Source: Fibrella forsythiae
GTDB taxonomy: Bacteria > Bacteroidota > Bacteroidia > Cytophagales > Spirosomataceae
DNA length: 64,000 nucleotides
Direction: 5' to 3'
Assembly (NCBI RefSeq): GCF_017353175.1
Contig: NZ_JAFMYW010000003.1
Span: 248,001-312,000, forward strand
Shown here: positions 45,976-53,705 of the stretch, one piece after another
Layout: every line of letters starts with the position of its first letter
How positions within the stretch are numbered: the first letter of the stretch is position 1
Program-made: the position numbers and the translations under genes
Notes under the pieces: model-generated
Databases searched by the model: none
Told to the model about the DNA's origin: nothing
The model's input: the letters and a program-made list of their open reading frames with translations, nothing else

Positions 45976-47066
45976 AAAAAACGCTGATTGTATCTGCTTT
46001 GCTCGTGCTGGCGCTGGCCTGCCAACGCGGCAGCAAGGGAGTGAGCCCAACATATAAAGACCTGACCGAGGCTGTCTATGCCTCGGGAAACGTGTTGCCG
46101 CGCGATGAGTATATACTGCGTGCCGACGCCGACGGAACCTTGCAGCAGCGGCTTGTCAACGAAGGCGATACCGTTGGTAAAGGGCAACTCCTGTTTGTGC
46201 TCGAAAGCGCGGCTGAAGATGCCCGGCGGCAGGCAGCCAGCGTGGCACTTCGCCAGTCGCGGGCCAATTTAGGGGCTAATTCGCCGGTGTTGGCCGAGCT
46301 GGAAAATCAGGTACGTAATGCCCGGACCCGCCTTCGAAATGACTCGGTCAATTACACCCGTTTCCGTGAGTTATATGCCCAGAATGCCACGTCGCGCGCT
46401 GAACTGGAGCGGGCCGAACTGAACTATACGCTATCGCAGAATACGCTTCGCGCCCAGCAAAGCACGCTGCAACGTACCCGCAACCAGCTCGGTGTCGACG
46501 TGGCCAATAGCCGCAGTCAGTTGGTAACAAGCGAAGTAGCCGGCAGCAACACCCGGATTCGGAGTTTTGTGGATGGCAAGATTTATGAAGTCTACAAAGA
46601 TCCCGGTGAGCTGGTCAGGCCCGGCGATCAACTGGCGCTGATTGGCAGTGGGCGGCGGCTGTTTGTTCAGTTGGCTGTTGATGAAAGCGATTTCGGACGA
46701 ATTCGGGTAGGGCAGGAGGTGATCGTTAAGACTGATGCCTACGGAGAACGGGTATTCAAGGCGCGCATAACGAAGGTGTACCCAAAACTGAACCGCGCCG
46801 ATCAGTCGTTCCGGGCCGACGCCGAGTTTAGTGGCGACCAGCCCGATGCGTACTACGGCCTGACAGTCGAGGCAAACATCATCATCAGTCAGAACCGTCG
46901 GGTGCTCACTATTCCCAAAACCTACGTCTTCGGTATCGATAGCGTCTGGATTGAGCAGGACGGTAAGAAACAGAAAGCACGCATCCGAAAAGGGGCCGAA
47001 AACTTTGACCTGGTAGAAATAAAAGGTGGCTTAACCGAACAGTCGGTTATTCTGGCAAATGACTGA
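45972..47066 (+). CDS. Periplasmic adaptor (HlyD/MacA-like) lipoprotein
   Basis: A 364-residue membrane-fusion protein. The lipobox LVLALACQ gives a lipidated Cys17. A lipoyl-like half (EYILRADADGTLQQRLVNEGDTV) is followed by a helical hairpin (about 75-190, NARTRLRNDSVNYTRFRELY), the second lipoyl half (IRSFVDGKIYEVYKDPGELV) and beta-barrel domains. It connects the inner-membrane permease to the TolC-type channel. It is translationally coupled to the TolC gene and 12 bp from the permease gene. Confidence 0.92.
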   Translation: MKKTLIVSALLVLALACQRGSKGVSPTYKDLTEAVYASGNVLPRDEYILRADADGTLQQRLVNEGDTVGKGQLLFVLESAAEDARRQAASVALRQSRANLGANSPVLAELENQVRNARTRLRNDSVNYTRFRELYAQNATSRAELERAELNYTLSQNTLRAQQSTLQRTRNQLGVDVANSRSQLVTSEVAGSNTRIRSFVDGKIYEVYKDPGELVRPGDQLALIGSGRRLFVQLAVDESDFGRIRVGQEVIVKTDAYGERVFKARITKVYPKLNRADQSFRADAEFSGDQPDAYYGLTVEANIIISQNRRVLTIPKTYVFGIDSVWIEQDGKKQKARIRKGAENFDLVEIKGGLTEQSVILAND

Positions 47067-47078
47067 CCATAACGCCCT

Positions 47079-48329
47079 ATGAACCTGCGCATTGCCTCAC
47101 AAATTGCCCGGACACACCTGCTGGCCAAGAAGCGCCAGACGCTCGTTGCCATGCTCGGCGTGACATTCGGCATTGCCATGTTCATCACCATGATCTCCTT
47201 TATGCAGGGCGTCAACCAGTTTCTGGAAGATTCGGCCCTCGATGCCAGCCCCCATGTCAGGATGTATAACGAAGTGAACACCCAGCGCCCCAGCCTGATC
47301 GATGCCCTGCGGCCGGGCGGATTCAACGTTACCTACCATCAGAAACCCAAGAACGAGCTGGCCCGCATCAAGAATGGTCTGACCATTGCCGACCGCATTG
47401 AACGCGAGCCGAACGTGCTGGGTGTGTCGCCGCAGGTGGCCACACAAGCGTTCTATAACAATGGTCCCATTCAACTGTCGGGCACTATTTCGGGGGTGAA
47501 CATTGAGCGCGAGAACAGGTTGTACAACCTCGAAAAGCGATTGAAATCGGGAAGCGTCAATGCCCTGCGCAGTAATCCCGACGGGCTGATCATGGGCACT
47601 ACGCTGGCGGGTAAACTCAACGTAGCCACCGGCGATAAGGTGACCATCACCACGCCCACCGGCAGCACGCGGGTGTTGCGGGTTGTGGGTACGTTCGGAT
47701 TCGGCATTGGCACCATCGATAACACAAAGAGTTACGCCAACCTGCCTACCGTACAGGAACTGTTGGGGAAAGACCCGAGCTACATCACGGATATCCACCT
47801 CAAAATGAGCGACCCACTGCTGGCTATTCCATTCGGCAAGGTGCTACAGGCACAGTATGGCTACCACACCGAAGACTGGGCTACGGCCAATACGGCGATT
47901 CTGGCGGGCGAAAAAATCAGGAATATGCTCACCTACGTGGTGTCTATTACACTACTGGTAGTAGCGGGTTTCGGGATCTACAATATCATGAATATGACCG
48001 TGATGAACAAGATAAAGGATATTGCCATTCTGAAAGCCACGGGCTTTGAAGGCCACGATATTGTTGCCATTTTTCTGCTTCAGGCTGTCTTTATCGGCTT
48101 CTCCGGCGGCTTACTGGGGCTGGGTATCGGGTTTGGCCTGAGCTACCTGCTCTCTATTACGCCGTTCGATGCTGGTGGATTTATCAGTATTAAAACATTC
48201 CCCGTCATCTTCGAACCCAAATACTACGTCAACGGACTACTGTTTGGCGTCATTACCACGGTGCTGGCGGGTTATTTCCCTGCTCGTAAAGCGTCGCATA
48301 TTGATCCGGTAGCCATTCTGAGAGGATAA
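47079..48329 (+). CDS. MacB/FtsX-type ABC transporter permease
   Basis: A 416-residue permease with the MacB layout: one helix at about 20-45 (LVAMLGVTFGIAMFITMISF), a large periplasmic domain (about 50-280), and three helices at the C-terminus (LTYVVSITLLVVAGFGIYNIMNMTVMNK, AIFLLQAVFIGFSGGLLGLG, YYVNGLLFGVITTVLAGYF), ending in PARKASHIDPVAILRG. The ATPase is encoded separately, 13 bp downstream, unlike E. coli MacB. With the adaptor and TolC partner this makes a tripartite exporter. Confidence 0.94.
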   Translation: MNLRIASQIARTHLLAKKRQTLVAMLGVTFGIAMFITMISFMQGVNQFLEDSALDASPHVRMYNEVNTQRPSLIDALRPGGFNVTYHQKPKNELARIKNGLTIADRIEREPNVLGVSPQVATQAFYNNGPIQLSGTISGVNIERENRLYNLEKRLKSGSVNALRSNPDGLIMGTTLAGKLNVATGDKVTITTPTGSTRVLRVVGTFGFGIGTIDNTKSYANLPTVQELLGKDPSYITDIHLKMSDPLLAIPFGKVLQAQYGYHTEDWATANTAILAGEKIRNMLTYVVSITLLVVAGFGIYNIMNMTVMNKIKDIAILKATGFEGHDIVAIFLLQAVFIGFSGGLLGLGIGFGLSYLLSITPFDAGGFISIKTFPVIFEPKYYVNGLLFGVITTVLAGYFPARKASHIDPVAILRG

Positions 48330-48342
48330 ACCATACAACCAG

Positions 48343-49014
48343 ATGAGCACCGTTTTAGCAGCCCGACACCTGAACAAGTATTTTTATGACCCCGAGCGAT
48401 TCCGGGTCCTGTCCGACATTACGTTCGAGGTGCAGGCAGGTGAGTTTGTGGCCATCGTGGGCAAGTCGGGCTGTGGTAAATCAACCTTGCTGTACCTGCT
48501 GTCGACGATGGATACGGATTACGAGGGGCAGATTGAGCTGGCAGGTACGTTGCTGACCGGCCGTAGCCAGGACTATCTGGCGCATTTTCGCAATGAGCAT
48601 CTGGGGTTCGTTTTCCAATTCCATTTTTTGCTGCCCGAATTTTCGGCGCTCCAGAATGTGATGCTTCCCGCCCTGAAACTGGGTAAGTATTCAGCTGATG
48701 AAATTGAAGCGCGGGCGATGGCCAAACTGAGCATGATCGGCATGGCCGACTATGCCCTCAAACCGGCCAGTAAGCTATCGGGTGGGCAACAGCAACGCGT
48801 AGCCATTGCCCGCGCATTGATCAACGACCCCACCCTTATTATGGGCGATGAGCCAACGGGCAACCTGGATAAAGCAAATACCGACAACGTCTTTAGTATC
48901 TTTCGCGAATTGGCCAGCGGCGGACAAACGATCATTGCCGTTACGCACGACCCCGATTTTGCGGCTGGTACCGACCGCGTCATTGAAATGTCGGACGGTC
49001 TTATTGTTCCTTGA
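48343..49014 (+). CDS. ABC transporter ATP-binding protein (LolD/MacB type)
   Basis: A 223-residue ATPase. Walker A is GKSGCGKST (40-48), the signature LSGGQQQRVAIARAL lies near 146, Walker B LIMGDEPTGNLD near 166, and the H-loop His in AVTHDPDF near 200. The pattern is that of the MacB/LolD family, which drives mechanotransmission-type export. It is 15 bp before hemJ and 13 bp after the permease. No membrane segment is present. Confidence 0.95.
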   Translation: MSTVLAARHLNKYFYDPERFRVLSDITFEVQAGEFVAIVGKSGCGKSTLLYLLSTMDTDYEGQIELAGTLLTGRSQDYLAHFRNEHLGFVFQFHFLLPEFSALQNVMLPALKLGKYSADEIEARAMAKLSMIGMADYALKPASKLSGGQQQRVAIARALINDPTLIMGDEPTGNLDKANTDNVFSIFRELASGGQTIIAVTHDPDFAAGTDRVIEMSDGLIVP

Positions 49015-49029
49015 TTCGCCTACTACAGC

Positions 49030-49557
49030 ATGATATTTTTTTACGTTAAGGCGCTGCACATCATCTTCATCGTAACCTGGTTTGCCGGGTTATTCTACAT
49101 GCCGCGCCTGTTTATCTACTTTACCGAAGCCGCCGACCAACCCGACGCTGCCCGGCAGGTTCTTCAAATGCAATTTGCGGTCATGCAACGTCGGTTATGG
49201 TATGGTATCACGTGGCCTTCGGCGTTGCTGACGCTGATTTTAGGCTTAAGCACCTGGTATAACTACGGCGCAACGCCCACCTGGCTTCTCTACAAGCTGG
49301 CGTTGGTGGTGGGGCTCTACGGTTACCATATTGCCTGTCACGTCTTGTTTCTTCAGCAACAGCGGGGTAAACTGCGCTACACGTCTACCCAACTCCGCAT
49401 CTGGAATGAAGTGGCCACGCTGTTTCTGTTCGGTATCGTGTTTCTGGTGGTGTTGAAAGACGCTCTCAGTATGCTCTGGGGGCTGAGTGGCCTGCTACTC
49501 TTCGCCGTTGTGCTGATGCTGGCTATCCGGGTGTACAAGCGGGTGCGGGAGCAATAG
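49030..49557 (+). CDS. hemJ: Protoporphyrinogen IX oxidase HemJ
   Basis: A 175-residue membrane protein with about five helices. The first helix has the conserved His (MIFFYVKALHIIFIVTWFAG, His10), followed by PRLFIYFTEA, a central LYKLALVVGLYGYHIACHVLF with conserved Lys and His, and RIWNEVATLFLFGIVFLVVLK. This is the HemJ/UPF0093 family that oxidises protoporphyrinogen IX to protoporphyrin IX, the step after HemN. It ends the hemN-exporter-hemJ gene run, which a hairpin terminator closes at 49572-49597. Confidence 0.9.
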   Translation: MIFFYVKALHIIFIVTWFAGLFYMPRLFIYFTEAADQPDAARQVLQMQFAVMQRRLWYGITWPSALLTLILGLSTWYNYGATPTWLLYKLALVVGLYGYHIACHVLFLQQQRGKLRYTSTQLRIWNEVATLFLFGIVFLVVLKDALSMLWGLSGLLLFAVVLMLAIRVYKRVREQ

Positions 49558-49571
49558 GCGCACAAACAAAA

Positions 49572-49597
49572 CCCGCCTTTCAGTGAAGAAAGGCGGG
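49572..49597. terminator. Hairpin terminator after hemJ
   Basis: CCCGCCTTT (49572-49580) pairs with AAAGGCGGG (49589-49597) around an eight-base loop. It lies 15 bp after hemJ and 31 bp before the UspA stop, so it may serve both convergent units. Confidence 0.8.
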
Positions 49598-49627
49598 CCG
49601 AATTGATCAAGTAACTGGTGGGAAGAA

Positions 49628-50449
49628 TTATACAATAGCCAGCAACGGAATATCCGTAAGGCGGGCGGTATGTTCGGTAGTGCTCTCGACAAACAGTTTT
49701 CTAAGCCAGTTGTGCTTTTGGGGCAGCATCATAATCAGGTTGGCTTTGTTTGTGTGAGCGAAGTTGATCAGTGTGTCATATACATCATTGCCTGGTAGGA
49801 TCGTCAATGTATGCGGAATGTGGCGCATCAGGCTTCGAATGTGCTCGGCTTTTGTTTGTATGTGTGCCGTTACTGGCTGATCATACTGGCAAAGCAGGTT
49901 CACTACGCAATGGAACTGACTGGCAACGCGCAGCGCGGTATCCAGCGTGGCAGCATCGGTCGGGATGGATAAATCGATACCTAACACCACGTTTTTCAGC
50001 TCCGTATAGGTGGCCGTGGGTGGAATCAGAAGCAACGGCACCGTTGTTTCCGAGATCATGGCGGTGGCCACGCTTCCCATCAACTGAGCACTTTGCGGCG
50101 CCGACCCAACGGTCGACATAACTAGTAGATCTGCCTTTTCGCGGGCTACAACGTCCAGTACGGCTGGTATGGTGTAGCCCTGCTGTACTACGGTTCGAAT
50201 AGGTACGTTAAGGCCCGATCGCTCCAGTAAGTCCTGAACAACGGCGTTTAATTCGCGTAGGCAAACATCATGCAGGGCTTTACTGCCAAAGGCTGCGTCA
50301 ATGCCTGTCTCGGCCGGATTGGTGGGCCAGGCATGAAACGCATGCACTACAGCCAGCGCGGCCTGCTGCGCATGGGCCATTTTTATGGCAAAATCGACAG
50401 TTCGGTTAGCGCCGGTCGAAAAATCGGTAGCAACAACGATGGTTTTCAT
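49628..50449 (-). CDS. Universal stress protein with two UspA domains
   Basis: I chose ATG 50449 (MKTIVVATDFSTGANRTVD), giving 273 residues. The first UspA domain (about 1-145) ends in a nucleotide-binding loop (VMSTVGSAPQSAQLMGSVA, then PLLLIP). The second (about 150-273) has a degenerate loop (STTEHTARLTDIPLLAIV). Tandem Usp proteins are cytoplasmic and often induced under low oxygen or growth arrest. It follows the small membrane protein gene by 43 bp, and an FNR-like dyad lies ahead of that gene. Confidence 0.92.
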   Translation of the reverse strand: MKTIVVATDFSTGANRTVDFAIKMAHAQQAALAVVHAFHAWPTNPAETGIDAAFGSKALHDVCLRELNAVVQDLLERSGLNVPIRTVVQQGYTIPAVLDVVAREKADLLVMSTVGSAPQSAQLMGSVATAMISETTVPLLLIPPTATYTELKNVVLGIDLSIPTDAATLDTALRVASQFHCVVNLLCQYDQPVTAHIQTKAEHIRSLMRHIPHTLTILPGNDVYDTLINFAHTNKANLIMMLPQKHNWLRKLFVESTTEHTARLTDIPLLAIV

Positions 50450-50492
50450 GTCGAAATCTGGAGTATAGGTTAGCAAAGGCCCAGGCAATTAG

Positions 50493-50825
50493 CTACATCA
50501 CGTTCATGGCAATAAGCGTGAGGTGCAGAAGTGCACTAAACGTAAAGGCCGGCAAAATGTATTTTACAGGCAGGGCCGATAGCACCGGAACCAGTACGAG
50601 CAGGAAGCTTAAAAACGAAACCAATACCTGCCAGTCGCCGCCGCCAAACTGGAATAAAGTCAGTAGCAGGATGGGCGTGAGCAAACAGCCCTGGATCATC
50701 ATGGTAGTGGCGGCCCAGCCGAATCGGTTAAACTCAGCCTGTTCTACGAAAGCGTTGTAACGGGTAACCCAGTTTTGTTCAGTCGATGTGGTGTATGATT
50801 GGGCGGATTGACTAAGCGTTGCCAT
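50493..50825 (-). CDS. Small membrane protein co-encoded with UspA
   Basis: A 110-residue protein from ATG 50825 (MATLSQSAQSYTTSTEQNW). A hydrophilic N-terminus of about 30 residues is followed by three hydrophobic helices (GWAATTMMIQGCLLTPILLLTL, VLVSFLSFLLVLVPVLSAL, YILPAFTFSALLHLTLIAMNV). I recognise no family. It is the first gene of the UspA unit, with a -7-like element and the FNR-like dyad upstream, so expression under low oxygen is likely. Confidence 0.7.
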   Translation of the reverse strand: MATLSQSAQSYTTSTEQNWVTRYNAFVEQAEFNRFGWAATTMMIQGCLLTPILLLTLFQFGGGDWQVLVSFLSFLLVLVPVLSALPVKYILPAFTFSALLHLTLIAMNVM

Positions 50826-50852
50826 GAGCATTTTTTAGTTAGAATGACACCA

Positions 50853-50860
50853 CAAAACAA
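50853..50860 (-). promoter_or_regulatory. -7-like element for the UspA unit
   Basis: TTGTTTTG on the minus strand matches TAnnTTTG except at one base. Its first base is 29.5 bp from the centre of the dyad at 50883-50896, the same spacing as at ccoI. Confidence 0.45.
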
Positions 50861-50882
50861 GGGGACCCCAATCACTGCTAAC

Positions 50883-50896
50883 CTGATAGCCATCAG
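50883..50896. promoter_or_regulatory. FNR-like dyad CTGAT-AGCC-ATCAG
   Basis: Third perfect copy of the CTGAT-N4-ATCAG dyad. It lies 58 bp upstream of the small membrane protein ATG. A binding site near -41 would suit a class II activator. Confidence 0.7.
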
Positions 50897-51101
50897 CCTG
50901 CATACTGATTCTTGGCAACTGCCCGGCTGACCAAGCCCATTGTCTGGTTTAACCGGCACATTCAGCACCTTCTCCGCAATATCGGTCTTCGCTGCAACGC
51001 TCCCCCCAGCTTTGTGCGTCATGTAGAGAAGGCGGTTGTAAGCCTGACAGACCCTTCAGGTCTATAGCTAGGTAGCCAATCAAATTTGTAAATCAAACGC
51101 A

Positions 51102-51854
51102 ATGGAACGTAAGGATTTTTTGAAGCGGGGGTTCACTAGCCTCTTAGGTATAGCAGCCATCAATCCACTGGTGTCAGCCTGCAAAAACTCAACCACTGTC
51201 GATCCAACTACAACGACCGACAGCAGCAGTTCTGGATCTGGCTCAACAAATGGCAGCTCGGCCAGTGACTGTTCCGTTACACCCTCCGAAACGGAAGGCC
51301 CTTTCCCGACGAAGGTGCCCGCCAATTTTGTTCGTAAAGACATTCGCGATGATCGGACTGGTGTGCTGATGACCATGAACATCACCATCAAAAATAAGAA
51401 TGCCAGTTGTGCGGCCCTGGCGGGTGCCATTGTTGATGTCTGGCACTGCGATAAAGACGGCTATTACTCTGAATACGGCGGCTCGGGCATGCAAAGCGTA
51501 AATTTCACTACGGTCGACTTTTTACGTGGTCGCCAGACAACCGATGCCAACGGGCTGGCTACCTACACGTCTATTTTTCCCGGCTGGTACTCGGGTCGGG
51601 CGCCACACGTTCACGTGCATATCTATAATTCGGCGGGTAAATCGCTGTTGGTTACGCAGATTGCCTTTCCATACGCCACAACGAACAGCGTATATACCAC
51701 GGGCCAGTCGTACGGCTACACAAAGGGCGCGCAGGATACGTTAAACGAGCGAGACAACGTATTTTCGGATGGCTTTACAACCGAGCTGGCTACTGTATCA
51801 GGCAGTTTGTCAGGTGGTTACACACTGACACACACGATTGTGGTGAATGGGTGA
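51102..51854 (+). CDS. Intradiol ring-cleavage dioxygenase-like lipoprotein
   Basis: A 250-residue protein. The leader MERKDFLKRGFTSLLGIAAINPLVSACKN ends in a lipobox-like SAC, so it is probably membrane-anchored outside the cytoplasm, unlike classical catechol dioxygenases. A Ser/Thr/Gly linker (about 33-58) follows. The catalytic beta-sandwich has TPSETEGPFP, DVWHCDKDGYYSEY (Tyr ligand) and RAPHVHVHIY (His ligands), matching the non-haem Fe(III) Tyr/His set. Exported intradiol-like dioxygenases may open aromatic rings from plant or humic material. Substrate unknown. Confidence 0.88.
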   Translation: MERKDFLKRGFTSLLGIAAINPLVSACKNSTTVDPTTTTDSSSSGSGSTNGSSASDCSVTPSETEGPFPTKVPANFVRKDIRDDRTGVLMTMNITIKNKNASCAALAGAIVDVWHCDKDGYYSEYGGSGMQSVNFTTVDFLRGRQTTDANGLATYTSIFPGWYSGRAPHVHVHIYNSAGKSLLVTQIAFPYATTNSVYTTGQSYGYTKGAQDTLNERDNVFSDGFTTELATVSGSLSGGYTLTHTIVVNG

Positions 51855-51857
51855 GTA

Positions 51858-51954
51858 GGATTTGGGATTTGGGATGTCGGATTTGGGATTTGTTGCTTAC
51901 GCCAGCGCAAACACAGGCGTAAGCAACAAATCCCAAATCCGACATCCCAAATCC
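51858..51954. repeat. Heptamer-word inverted repeat between two convergent genes
   Basis: Arms 51865-51903 and 51916-51954 are perfect over 39 nt. The left side has one more 7-nt unit (51858-51864) and reads GGATTTG twice, GGATGTC, GGATTTG twice. It fills the gap between the stops at 51854 and 51957, so it may end transcription from both sides. The words resemble those at 43110-43225. Confidence 0.85.
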
Positions 51955-51956
51955 GT

Positions 51957-53198
51957 CTACTTCGACCGGATCGCGTCTACAGGATTCATGCGGGCGGCGA
52001 GGGCAGCAGGCAGAATACCGAAGATTACGCCAATACCGCTGGATACACCAAGGCCAAGCATGATGTTGCCTGTTGAGAGTTGAATATCGAGGCTGCCGAG
52101 GTCCATAAATGACATCAGGTAGACCAACCCGATACCGACCAGCCCGCCAACTACAGCCAACAGCACGGCTTCGAACAGGAACTGGAGCAGGATCACGTAG
52201 TTTTTGGCACCCAGCGATTTCTGAATGCCGATGATATTGGTGCGTTCTTTCACCGAAACGAACATGATATTGGCAATGCCGAAGCCGCCAACGAGCATCG
52301 AGAAACCACCAATAAACCAGCCAGCAATGGTAAGTACGGCGAAAATGCCGCTGATAAATTTGGCCAGCGCCTCGGGCCGGTTAATGGCAAAGCTGTCGTC
52401 CTGAGCAGGGCGTAGGCTGCGGCGAGCCCGCAACACGCCTTTTATTTCGCCTTCCAGGTTTTCCAGCCCGGCATCGGCTTCGTACCCTTTGACCGCAATC
52501 GTCAGGCTGGGTGTTCTGGAGGCAAAGAGCTTGGCAAACGTACCATATGGAATAATACAACTTAGATCGATGTTGCCGCCAATGGTCAGAATACTGGCCC
52601 CTTTTTTCTCGACAACGCCAATAATCATAAATTTCAGGCCCGCGATCTGCATCGACTCCCCGATTGGGTTCTGAACGGGAAACAGGGTCTCCGCTATTTC
52701 GGCACCAATAATCACCACATTGCGCGACGATTCAATTTCCTGGGGAGAAAAGTACCTCCCCTGCGCAATGGGTACGTCCGAGATCTTATTGTAGTCGTAA
52801 GTAACCCCTGAAATGCGGGCGCTGTTACTATTACTCCCATTTTTAACGGTAATACCGCCGCGGCCTCCCATTGCCACAACCGCCTGTGCGTTCTCGAGCC
52901 GCTCGGTTAGCAGCCGGTATTCGTTATACGTTGGCTCCGGGCGCTGAAAATATTTCCACCAGCGGTATTCGCTGCCAAATTCAAAGGGCCATTTCTGCAC
53001 ATAAACTACATTACTGCCCAAACCGCCCAGCGTGTCTTTAATATTTCGTTGCAACGAATCAACGATCGTAAACACCGCGATGATGGCAAAAATGCCAATG
53101 GTGACCCCTAACAGCGAAAGTGTGGTGCGGAGCAGATTTGACCGAAGCGACTGCCAGGCGAAACGCAGGCTTTCAATAATTTGACGAACAACTTTCAC
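51957..53198 (-). CDS. MacB/FtsX-type ABC transporter permease
   Basis: A 413-residue permease with an N-terminal helix (TLSLLGVTIGIFAIIAVFTIVDSLQ), a large periplasmic MacB_PCD domain (about 50-270), and three C-terminal helices (FAVLTIAGWFIGGFSMLVGGFGIANIMFVSV onward), ending PAALAARMNPVDAIRSK. It resembles the permease at 47079-48329 in family but is separate. No ATPase or adaptor gene is adjacent in the window, so it may use partners encoded elsewhere. Its stop lies against the heptamer hairpin. Confidence 0.93.
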   Translation of the reverse strand: MKVVRQIIESLRFAWQSLRSNLLRTTLSLLGVTIGIFAIIAVFTIVDSLQRNIKDTLGGLGSNVVYVQKWPFEFGSEYRWWKYFQRPEPTYNEYRLLTERLENAQAVVAMGGRGGITVKNGSNSNSARISGVTYDYNKISDVPIAQGRYFSPQEIESSRNVVIIGAEIAETLFPVQNPIGESMQIAGLKFMIIGVVEKKGASILTIGGNIDLSCIIPYGTFAKLFASRTPSLTIAVKGYEADAGLENLEGEIKGVLRARRSLRPAQDDSFAINRPEALAKFISGIFAVLTIAGWFIGGFSMLVGGFGIANIMFVSVKERTNIIGIQKSLGAKNYVILLQFLFEAVLLAVVGGLVGIGLVYLMSFMDLGSLDIQLSTGNIMLGLGVSSGIGVIFGILPAALAARMNPVDAIRSK

Positions 53199-53705
53199 CG
53201 GAAACAGGAGCTAAGCATTAGGTTGGGAACAACGCTAAAAGTACATTCCTGTAGATGGTGCTTCAACCCCTTTCGGACAAACTAGCGTCCTGCCGGGGTA
53301 TCTGGCTGATTTTGGGGTTCAATGGCAACCCGTCCCGCCTTCCTGCGTGAAGGCAACTAATCAGTAAGTCGAGTCTGGATCGGCGCTCTTGTTGGTGTAT
53401 ATTATCTGCGCGGGCTTTAGGGGGCTGGCGGGCGTTAGCTCACAGTCTTTGACCTGATCACGTATGAGAAAAAGGGAACAAAACGGATGGTAAATTTTAT
53501 GGGGTAATTGAGCATAAGTTTGTCACGACTAAATAAGCAGCATTGAATGCACTCGATTATGCCAGTGAGAGTATGGGTGTAATCTTAAAAAAGAGCAGGC
53601 TTTTACTGAAATGATCATGGTCATTTTGCGGTATAATTCGGCCTCATACAGGGGCAGTTCTTTTCGAATCCGTAGATTAGCAGTACCAACTTGATTTTGA
53701 TACTT
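53199..53705. other. 507-bp gap with no gene seen
   Basis: No convincing coding frame or RNA gene was found. A weak palindrome, AAATGA-N6-TCATTT (53609-53626), lies about 80-97 bp before the gamma-glutamyltransferase ATG and could be an operator. GC drops toward the plus-strand gene, as expected for a promoter region. Confidence 0.5.
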
